Below, one piece after another: positions 56,678 through 64,000 of a stretch of DNA of 64,000 bases. Each line of letters begins with the position of its first letter. Within the stretch, counting starts at the first letter, position 1. Under the pieces are notes generated by a model, which did no database searches, was not told the origin of the DNA, and saw only the letters and a list, made by a program, of their open reading frames with translations. This DNA comes from Phytophthora hibernalis (Eukaryota; Oomycota; Peronosporomycetes; Peronosporales; Peronosporaceae), in assembly GCA_012656075.1 (NCBI GenBank), contig JAAKBF010000062.1, positions 558,001 to 622,000 on the forward strand, given 5' to 3'. The position numbers were made by a program, and so were the translations under genes.

Positions 56678-58618
56678 ATGGATTCGGATGTTGAAAGTGA
56701 TGAGGACTTGTCGAGCGAGGTTCTCGCAGTCGGACTGTCACGGGGACATCCTTTCCCTCGGTCGTTTTCAACCATTCGGGCCAGCGCGTTTCGGGCGTTT
56801 CAGGACAGCCTACCAAGTTCCAAACCGACGGGCGTTTCGGAGACACCATCATCAGCGACGAATACAACTTCGGCAACAGCCGCGCCTGCTCCCTTGAGTC
56901 TAGATTCCGCGGCAGTTTCGGACCCGCTCGACCGTTCGCCTGAACCGATTCCTCAACCAGCGGTAGACGCTGTTTTGACGGCGATTATGGAGCTCACCAA
57001 GTCGACGCAGCAGATGATTGCAACGCAGACAGCCAGTCAGCAGATTTTGCAGCATCAACTGTTGCAACGCCTTTCTGCGGAAGGGGTAACATTTTTCCAA
57101 GCCAGGAACCTGCTCGCCCTCGCGGCAGATCCCGTAGTCAGACACGACGTCGTAGTCGCAGTCGCAGCCAGGTACCTGCCCGCCCTAGGGGCAGGTCCCG
57201 CAGTTCGACCCACCGTCGGGATTGCAGTCGCAGTCCACCTCCGGCTCGACATCAGTACGATCGTAGCCGCTCACGGTCACGAGGACGACGAAGGGACCGG
57301 AGTCCAGACCAGCATGAACACTATCAGCGGCCTACGCGACCAGCCGATACACGACTCATCGATACAACCAACGAGACTGCGCGGAGCGGTGCTCGGCCGC
57401 CGTATGGCTACAACGATCGTCGGCCGCTGCAGTCATCTTATCCACATGACAATACACAACAGAGTTACTGGGACAGTCCGCGATTCGAGACCAGTCGCAG
57501 ACAGGGGTACGAGTCGCCCCGCAGACGGTCGCGCACTCCCTCACCACGTGAGGCAGGCGACTCGTTTCGTTACAGAGCGGATCGGACCGACCATCCATTA
57601 AGAGCCGAGCCTCGAACGGGTGGACATTATCGACAGGATTTCCCGGTGGCAGTGGATTCTCAGGCCGGGGTTCCTTCCAGCCCTCGGCCGCAGAAATTAA
57701 CGTGCACGAAACAGCACAAGTTGGTCCGAGACCAGGCGGTAGGTACATTGATTCTTAACTAACTTCCTTTACGCGCTTGAATTGGCTAGACCGGGTCTCG
57801 ACCATTCAACAGCGAGAGGTGCAGCGTGGTCAGTACAGGGTAACTAAGGTTACGGCGAAAATGATCTTTGGAGTGAATTTCGGTACCAGACAACTGGATC
57901 ATTTTCTGCCCCCGCATCGGATGCGTCGGGTAGGAGAGCAGTGACGCATGACCCAGCAACTTGGGCATCAGCGGATTCGAGTCCGGTGGAACATATTCGT
58001 ACGATGGGAGATCTACGTGCGACACTACATTGTATTCAAGAGGCAGCTATCGAGTGGTATCCTCGGCCCGTGGCCGCAGTCTTTAGTGCCGTCCACACAG
58101 ACTCGCATGCACTTTTATACAACGACGCTCCGGATATGTTGGTCAACGCGGTGATCAACCTCTACACGCACGTGTTCACATGATTGTTCACATCCATTAA
58201 CGAAAAGAGACACGGGTCACTCCTTCTTGGCGATGCTCGCGCCATGATGGCCCACGACTCGCCGGACTTCATTCGGATGGTACGACATCTGATCGACCGT
58301 GCTCTTATAAGCACATGGGCGCACGGTTCGTCATCTTATTCGGGTGGTTCCAGTGCAACGGCGACAGCGTCCAGACATGGAAGTCAACGGCCGCGCAGGC
58401 AGAAACAATCGAGTTCTCCTGTTCCGCCGATCATATGGCGGCAAATTCCCAAGCCTGGCAATAAGGCGATCGGCTTACGATTCCAATCGCTGTCGGGCTG
58501 TGACTTTCGTTCGTGCAAGCATCCTCACGAGAAGATGTTGCTGCCCGACGAAGTGGCGACATGCGTCACGACGAAGCACGGTGCTTTGGCCCAGGGTCAC
58601 CCGAACTTGCAGAGCTGA
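56678..58618 (+). pseudogene. Gag-like ORF1 of the DIRS-like element
   Basis: Starts MDSDVESDEDLSSE. A Ser/Pro/Ala-rich segment is followed by a glutamine-rich helix (TQQMIATQTASQQILQHQLL). After a one-base frame change at the T run 57092-57096 comes an arginine-serine repeat region (RRRSRSRSQVPARPRGRSRS), which may bind RNA. A globular gag core follows (YPRPVAAVFSAVHTDSHALL), with an in-frame TGA at 58181-58183. The end has a Cys/His motif (SGCDFRSCKHPHEKMLLPDE) that recalls the CCCH-like knuckle of gag proteins from oomycete elements. The region between 57720 and 57940 has further stops. Taken together this is a single decayed gag gene. Confidence 0.65.
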
Positions 58619-58792
58619 TGCCGCGGAGGTGAACATCATAGTTCGATCATTTCCCAATTTCATTCAACTTCGACTACCAGTGCTAGTTCACCTCGTTCAT
58701 TACTCGATATACCGGCGGAACCAGTTCCTTCATCACCAACTGCTCATTGTCAGCGCTCAAACGTAATACGGCATCCGTATACGGATACAGCC

Positions 58793-59341
58793 TCGGAGGC
58801 TTGTATACTGGCGTTCGACGGTGGGTATATGGCATCCCATCGCCAAGGCGCTTACGTCTGCTGTGTTTGGATGTCACCGGGCGTGCCGGTGTGGTGGGAG
58901 GCAGGATCAGTCTGCGGAGACTGTACAAACAACGAAATGGAAGCGCAAGGATTACTGTCTGGGCTCTGTTGGTTAGCAGATAACCATCGATTTGCCAGGA
59001 TCCGAGTGTTTGGTGACTCGGCACTCATTATCTCGATGACTCTAGCCCTAGCTAGAGTCCGTGCTCAAAACCTGATGCCATACATACGCTCTATTCGAGA
59101 AACATTGATACAACTTGGACCAGCGGTGGCATAAGCGATACCGCGGAGGTACAACACGGCGGCAGATGGTCTGTGTAATTGGATCATGGACTTGGATGCT
59201 ACGCACTCGCGATCATTCAGCGGCGACTCGTCAGTCTGGCCAATTTCGGCAACGATTGGTGCGGATCCAATCTCGTTGGGATGTCAGTTTGCGGACTTTA
59301 TGACTGAAAGCGAATATTTTCGCGCGCAATGGGTCACTCGA
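58793..59341 (+). pseudogene. Type I RNase H domain
   Basis: RNase H degrades the RNA strand of RNA-DNA hybrids during reverse transcription. LAFDGGYM (Asp codon 58820) holds the first catalytic residue. CTNNEMEAQGLLSGL holds the Glu and VFGDSALIISM the second Asp. A final motif, RRYNTAADGLCNWIMDLD, matches the RNase H C-terminus, where the last Asp follows Ala-Ala. One TAA (59132-59134) lies in frame just before that motif. The fold is complete apart from this stop. The frame then continues to 59941 with about 200 residues that I cannot assign. Finding this domain between gag and RT, instead of after RT, is unexpected. Confidence 0.75.
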
Positions 59342-59941
59342 TGGTCGCTCGTACTGATCGATTACCACCGCGTGGTTCACTTGATTCAACATCGACTTCT
59401 CAACGGACCAGCGACTCGACCTATCGAGCGGACGAGACTTTTGACGGCTGCACCTTCAACGAGGACAACTACATCGCGATCAGAAGCATCAATATTCGAC
59501 ACCAACACCCGCCGCGAATGTGTCGTTAACGGGCTCGCGCGTTGCGTTCCGCGAGGTGTATTTCATACGTTTAAAGCCCTAGTTTTAACGCATGATTTTC
59601 CGTCTCCGGAGGATTCCTTGTTTATCAAACCAAACGCGGATCGTTTGCAGATTCCTTATGCAGATGTGGAATGCTTGACCACGGTGGTCAGCCTACCGGA
59701 AGTGGGAATCGAGGGTGCTCTTCGTGTGTTCATAGGACAGACCTTGCAGGACCGGCGTCCGAACAAAGCACTTCGACCCGAGTTGTATCGTAAACACTTG
59801 GCAGATTATCCGGAACTACAGCTTCTCTGCAGCATTACAGAACAGGGGTCATTCCGCATTGGCGAAGTCAAACTGGTCGGACCGGCGTCCGGCCACTTCC
59901 AACCAATTATCCCAGTGCTGTTGCCGGAGCAGCTGTTGTGA

Positions 59942-61331
59942 ATCACCGTCTACTCAAGGACTATTACCGCGGGCGGTGTATACTCGCACGCATCCACGTC
60001 CTCGCCGCAGATCCAGGATTCCAGGCGAGCGCGTTCGCTCTAGTACCAAAGAAGGACATACCCATTTGGGAGGACGGTAGAACAATTCACGACCTATCGG
60101 CTCCCTAGGAGCATCCGTAAACGAGGCCACGGACACTGAGTTGACACCGGACGCTTGGTGGGACGCCTACCACCACATCGCGTTACGCGTCCTAGAACTG
60201 CGTCGACGGTACCCGGGATACCGTATATACGCGCTTTGTGCAGATATTGCGGAGGCCTTCCTCCACGTGCCGGTGCACGAACGTCATGCATCCGCGTTTG
60301 GGGGTACTCTTCCCCAATCGCAAATCGGAATTGTATCGGGATCAGCGGTATTCGGGTGGACGGCTTCTCCCGGATACTTTGCGGTTATGGGCAAGGCGAC
60401 AAGGCACTACCGCGGGTACAGGCATATCGTATGTGCTCGGGTTCCCAGAACCGTTTTGGATATACCAGTGGGTAGATGACATCGTGATTATTGAAGTTGA
60501 TATCAGAGACAGACTCCTACGCGCAGAGCGACGACTCCGAGAAGGAGTCAAACTGGTTTTCGGCTCAGAAGGATGGCACGAAGGAAAGTTCACCACGTGG
60601 TCGGAAGAATTCCATGCTGTGGGAATTGACTGGGACATCCCAGGGACCACAGTAACAATACCACAGAGGAGATCATTAAAACGAAGCAAATGGTCGAGGA
60701 AACCTTGGCAATGGGATTCATTCCCCTCAAGCGGCTCGAGTCCCTCATAGGGGTCCTTCGACACGTGGTCACCTTCATTCCAATTGCAAGACCATTCATG
60801 CAGCGGATCGTATCCACGCAACTCGCCTCCAAACGGGCAGGGAAGACCGGAACCCCCATTTCGAAAACATTGCGAGGTGACTTACGCTGGTGGGACACAT
60901 TGGTGTTCGAAAACGAGTTTGCAGGCGTACCCATGTCGCTGTTCGGCACGGAGCCACCAGAGTGAGATGGATGGGTGATACTGCACGGGAACACTACCAT
61001 GTACGTGTTCGGATTAACACCAAGGCGAGTGCACCGGGTGCATTGTGGTGCACAAATTACTGAAACCGACATCGCAAAGATAGTTCTGGATATCGTGGAG
61101 CTCTGGGTCCCAGTGGAGTCAGCGTGCGTAGCCTGGATCCACGTTCGTATTTACGTGCGGAACGAGTGGGAACGAAGAATCCTTGAATCCATGAACAGCA
61201 GGGTCATGGATGCACAACAGTCTCTGCGTTCACTGGCGCTGGCCCAGGCAGCTCGGAAACTGATGATCACAACCAGCAGAGTGTTGGTCCGGTCGGCCGA
61301 AACGAGGCAGTGCGGCGTTCACCCCATCTAA
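59942..61331 (+). pseudogene. DIRS-like reverse transcriptase with RNase H-like tail
   Basis: After a frame change at 59936 the sequence reads NHRLLKDYYRG, VPKKDIPIWEDGRTIHDLSA and, after another change near 60107, GASVNEATD. Then come CADIAEAFLHVPV (RT motif with the first Asp), FGWTASPGYFAVMG and, in a third frame, FWIYQWVDDIVIIEVD (catalytic WVDD). GTVTIPQRR-like sequence precedes LIGVLRHVVTFIPIARPFMQ, a thumb/connection motif typical of this RT group. A TGA at 60963-60965 is followed in the same frame by sequence (SACVAWIHV, then AQQSLRSLALAQAARKL) that fits the RNase H-like region after RT in DIRS elements. Three frame changes and at least one stop make it inactive. Confidence 0.75.
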
Positions 61332-61385
61332 CCTTTCTGATTATGCTGATGTGCAGACAGGTAGGCTATCGTTTCACGAGAGACT

Positions 61386-62062
61386 ACAAAACTCAAACGA
61401 GCAGCAATCAACGAGTCCTCTCTCAATAAATACGAGAAATAGTTCCGATACTGGAGGAACTTCTGCAGCGAATTTGGATTTCCGCTTTGGATCGATGAGC
61501 TCCCGCGGGAACGGCAGGCTCGAATTGTCGGGCTTTATGTCGGACTGTGTGCTCTCGAAGGACATAACTCCCGCAAGAAGGAAACAAATATCAGACATTC
61601 GATGGAAAGATGGCAGCGGTCGCCTTCGCCCACCGAAGCGTTCGGAACGCAAGACTCGATTACAAGACTCCGGAATTTGAGCTCATTGCTCAAGGCTATA
61701 AGCGCACCAACAGCCAGGTGGACCGGAAACAGCCAGTCACCTCACCCATGCTGCTCGCGATGCATCAAGACTAAGCGAGACAACGGACAGCCGACAACGG
61801 CGACGTCACTGATATACTCTGGGGATCGATCCTCCTCGGCTTCTTCTTTCTGGATCGCAGTTCGGAGTTGTGGGGACCAGTGACGAAGGATGCGAGCACG
61901 GGTGGTACAACTCACTGTGTGAGAGCAGACGATGTTATCATTAGGAACAGTCTTGGCGTGCGGGTCGAGTCGGACTCGATCGCAGGGACTTCAGTAGAGG
62001 TACACTTCCGATCTCATAAAGGCGATCGGACACGGCAAGGAAATGTGATCCAAGATGGATAG
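61386..62062 (+). pseudogene. Tyrosine recombinase, truncated
   Basis: DIRS elements integrate with a tyrosine recombinase. The N-terminal SAM-like domain is recognisable (SSLNKYEK, a TAG at 61437-61439, then FRYWRNFCSEFGFPLWIDEL). After one frame change near 61580 it reads KYQTFDGKMAAVAFAHRSVR and then DRKQPVTSPMLLAMHQD, typical of this recombinase group. A TAA follows, then SILLGFFFLDRSSELW with the first catalytic Arg and VEVHFRSHKGDRT with the expected Lys. The protein ends at 62060-62062. The HxxR box and the nucleophilic Tyr are missing because Gypsy sequence begins immediately after. The enzyme is therefore incomplete as well as stop-ridden. Confidence 0.75.
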
Positions 62063-62065
62063 GCC

Positions 62066-62409
62066 CATACAGCGTGATGGAACAAATCGGACATGACTAC
62101 TACCGTTTGCAATTGCCTACTCGTGTGAAGTTTCACCCAGTCTTTCGTACATCTCTGCTGAAGTTGTAGGTTGCGAGTAATCGCGCGGACCAAGACATTT
62201 TCAGGGTCAGGCTTCCCGATGGAAGTGAGGGTGAGCTAGTGGAAGACATTGCTGGCTATCGCCGGAGGAAAGGGAAGAAGGAGTACCACGTTAAGTGGCT
62301 CGGCCAGTCAAAGCTGACCTGGGAGCCTGTGGAAAACCTGGAGTATATTCGAGACCTGATTACCCGCTACCACCAGCGCCAGACCAGCACCAAGAACCGC
62401 AGAAAGTGA
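62066..62409 (+). pseudogene. Ty3/Gypsy integrase tail with chromodomain
   Basis: HDYYRLQLPTRVKFHPVFRT is the usual end of a Gypsy integrase. After a TAG (62167-62169) comes a chromodomain: GELVEDIAGYRRRKGKKEYH, VKWLGQS, LTWEPVENLEYIRDLITRYH. Chromodomains in Gypsy 'chromoviruses' steer integration to marked chromatin. The rest of the pol gene is missing, so only the 3' end of this element remains, placed directly against the DIRS-like recombinase. A polypurine tract and LTR follow in the expected order. Confidence 0.88.
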
Positions 62410-62431
62410 CCAAGGCCGACACCCTCCTCTT

Positions 62432-62442
62432 GAGGGAGGGCA
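62432..62442 (+). other. Polypurine tract
   Basis: GAGGGAGGGCA directly precedes the LTR start TGTGACGG, the expected primer site for plus-strand synthesis. Confidence 0.7.
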
Positions 62443-62982
62443 TGTGACGGGTTCATGTTGAAGATGAAGGTGCCAAGCACCAAGACGAACCCGTGAGGCC
62501 GGAAATGGACGGAATCAAATGCACGAAGACCGAAACAGCGTGCCACGAGGCAGTGAAGACAGAGATGGGCTATTGAGAGAGCTCGTAGGCATGGAAACCA
62601 GCATGGCCAATGCCATGCTTGCATTTTATTGTGATTTAGTTTTACTATAGGCTCGAGTTAAATTGTGAGGTGCTTACAGTTGAAGTGCCAATAGGGCGCG
62701 TCGACTCAAGAGCTCTCATTGTTGAATCAACCGAACAGAGAACACATCTATTCTCGTACTGCTCTGGCCAAGCAGTGTGTTGACTCTCAGCAACCTCACG
62801 TATACAATCAGTGAGATAGAGGTCACACACAGTAGCTCAAGTACAACACATACAGCTACAGAAACTCAGCCAACGTCAACTCCGTCGTCATAAACGACTC
62901 GACGCCTACTTCCTCGCAATTGCTACCAATCCACAGTTCTAGACTGAGCTTTAAAGCATAAACTTAGCATATTACTGTGACA
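62443..62982 (+). repeat. 3' LTR of the Gypsy element, 540 bp
   Basis: Starts TGTGACGGGTTC after the polypurine tract and ends ACTGTGACA, so it has TG...CA termini. The part from about 62729 to 62982 recurs inverted at 63321-63575 and again in direct orientation at about 63615-63876. Confidence 0.8.
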
Positions 62983-63232
62983 TAAACATTGGGGTGGCAC
63001 GTTGCTTGAAGGGTATGCTAGGTAAGATTAATGGTGTTGAGTGGGTCAGCCTCCACAACAAGCAACTAGAGATCCTTCTGGAACATGGTAATAAGCGGCG
63101 AGGGCGAAGTCGGACCCGGACGGTGTCCACTTCGTGAACGTTTGTACTATGGGCTGTAGTTGTGTGTCGCCGATGCAGTCGACGCCCTCGGCTACCAATA
63201 CACATACATGTAGAAATCTTCATGTAGGATCA

Positions 63233-63251
63233 ATCCACAGTCACTGTGGAT
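63233..63251. repeat. Perfect hairpin
   Basis: ATCCACAGTCACTGTGGAT has 9-bp perfect arms around one base. It lies between the two inverted LTR copies. Confidence 0.8.
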
Positions 63252-63320
63252 AGACCCTCCTACCCTACATGCATCCACTGGCTATTGCTGAAAATGGACC
63301 AGGAGCCAGCGTCACTGACC

Positions 63321-63575
63321 TGTCACAGTAATATGATGTGCTTATGCTTTAGAGCTCAGTCTAGAACTGTGGATTGGTAGCACTTGCGAGGAAGCAGGTG
63401 TCGAGTCGTTTATGACGACGGAGTTGACGTTGGTTGAGTTTCTGTAGTTGTATGTGTTGTACTTGAGCTACTCTTTGTGACCTCTATCTCACTGATTGTA
63501 TATGTGAGGTTGCTGAGAGTCAACACACTGCTTGGCCAGAGCAGTACGAGAATAGATATGTTCTCTGTTCGGTTT
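63321..63575 (-). repeat. Inverted partial LTR copy
   Basis: Starts TGTCACAGTAATATG, the reverse complement of the end of the LTR at 62982. Strong similarity runs to about 63575 (for example GCCAGAGCAGTACGAGAATA). Only the 3' half of the LTR is present. Confidence 0.85.
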
Positions 63576-63579
63576 CTTT

Positions 63580-63876
63580 CTTGAATCAACTCACAACTGA
63601 GCAAGTCGATCTGCTTTCTTACTGCTCTGGCCAAGCAGTGTGCGCTGGCTCTCCGCGACCTCATAGCACGTGAGCTAGAGGCCACACACCGTAGCGAGAA
63701 GTTCTGATCTGCAAGTCACAAGTGCTGCAAGCAACAAGAACATCCAATACAACAACTACAACTTCTACATCAACTCCGTCGTCACAGACTCAACCCCAGC
63801 TTTCTCTGTCAAGTGCTACCAATTCGCAGCATTAGGTTGAGCTCGTTCAAGGTGAGCTCAGCGTACTACTGTGACA
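63580..63876 (+). repeat. Third partial LTR copy, direct orientation
   Basis: Shares ACTGCTCTGGCCAAGCAGTG and CATCAACTCCGTCGTCA-type strings with the first LTR and ends CTACTGTGACA. It is more diverged than the inverted copy, especially in the middle, so it is probably older. Confidence 0.75.
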
Positions 63877-64000
63877 AGACCCAAACCCTGTACTCAGGTA
63901 GAAGTGATCCCTAACTTCAATTCAAAGATGTTTTCGATGATCGACTTCGATGATCGACAGCGTCTTTACAAGGCTGACTAGAATAACGTTAGCCTTTGTT

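Larger units (their letters stand above)
56678..62062 (+). mobile_element. DIRS-like retroelement, decayed (gag, RNase H, RT, tyrosine recombinase)
   Basis: Collinear plus-strand modules suggest one element. There is a gag with an RS-rich region and a Cys/His motif (56678-58618), a type I RNase H (58793-59340), and a reverse transcriptase with WVDD in place of YXDD (59942-60965). An RNase H-like tail follows (60975-61331), then the start of a tyrosine recombinase (61386-62062). A tyrosine recombinase in place of an integrase is the mark of DIRS-type elements. The right end is cut off by Gypsy sequence at about 62066, and no split direct or inverted terminal repeats were found. Several stops and frame changes show it is not active. 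The RNase H upstream of RT is unusual. Confidence 0.7.

Noticed and set aside
1..64000. Secreted RxLR or Crinkler effector genes
   Set aside because: I looked for a signal peptide followed by RxLR...EER or LFLAK in the ORFs and found no convincing case.

Overview
The window reads as nuclear DNA of an oomycete (Phytophthora/Peronospora type). Genes are dense and split by very short GT-AG introns (about 47-90 nt where I could place them). Several protein architectures are ones I associate with oomycetes: a 7TM receptor fused to an inositol polyphosphate 5-phosphatase, a START-FYVE protein and a C-x4-C-x9-C-x2-H repeat protein of the 'WRKY19-like' type. An oomycete-like initiator sits upstream of one gene. 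Degraded Copia, Gypsy, DIRS-like and PIF/Harbinger elements flank and interrupt the gene space.

Layout. 1-1052: 3' end of a decayed Ty1/copia element. 2181-6025: repeat-rich low-complexity protein with broken frames. 6539-8781: PIF/Harbinger element with terminal inverted repeats, a Myb-like ORF and a DDE transposase. 9096-12267: two MscS-like channel genes, tail to tail. 13022-16093: GPCR-inositol phosphatase. 16233-16857: small membrane protein (-). 17109-20644: ATG11/FIP200-like autophagy scaffold (-). 20953-24461: SDR-FYVE-armadillo-BTB-BACK fusion (-). 25524-27310: Na+/H+ exchanger. 28333-31988: dysferlin-PH-phosphoinositide kinase. 33750-35291: JEN1-like monocarboxylate transporter. 35655-36966: double-DEP protein (-). 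38294-40346: neutral ceramidase. 40682-44341: long coiled-coil protein. 46030-47577: START-FYVE protein. 48356-49626: unrecognised protein. 50107-51656: zinc-finger repeat protein (-). From about 52.9 kb to the end the window is nested mobile DNA: a small TIR element, an LTR with primer-binding site and gag, a DIRS-like element (gag, RNase H, RT, tyrosine recombinase), a Gypsy chromodomain tail, and three LTR copies, one of them inverted.

How the genes relate. Several neighbours make, cleave or bind phosphoinositides or work on endomembranes: the receptor-phosphatase, the ATG11-like scaffold, two FYVE proteins, the PH-PIP kinase, the DEP protein and the ceramidase. They are not an operon; shared position is only suggestive.

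Caution on sequence quality. At least 20 conserved coding regions change frame by 1-2 nt, usually at short homopolymers (for example 25800, 38996, 40036, 41287, 42626, 48481), with clear family motifs on both sides. I read most of these as consensus errors or recent small indels rather than as old pseudogenes. Genes showing them are annotated as CDS with the breaks stated. All calls rest on reading the sequence and remembered family motifs; no database search was run.
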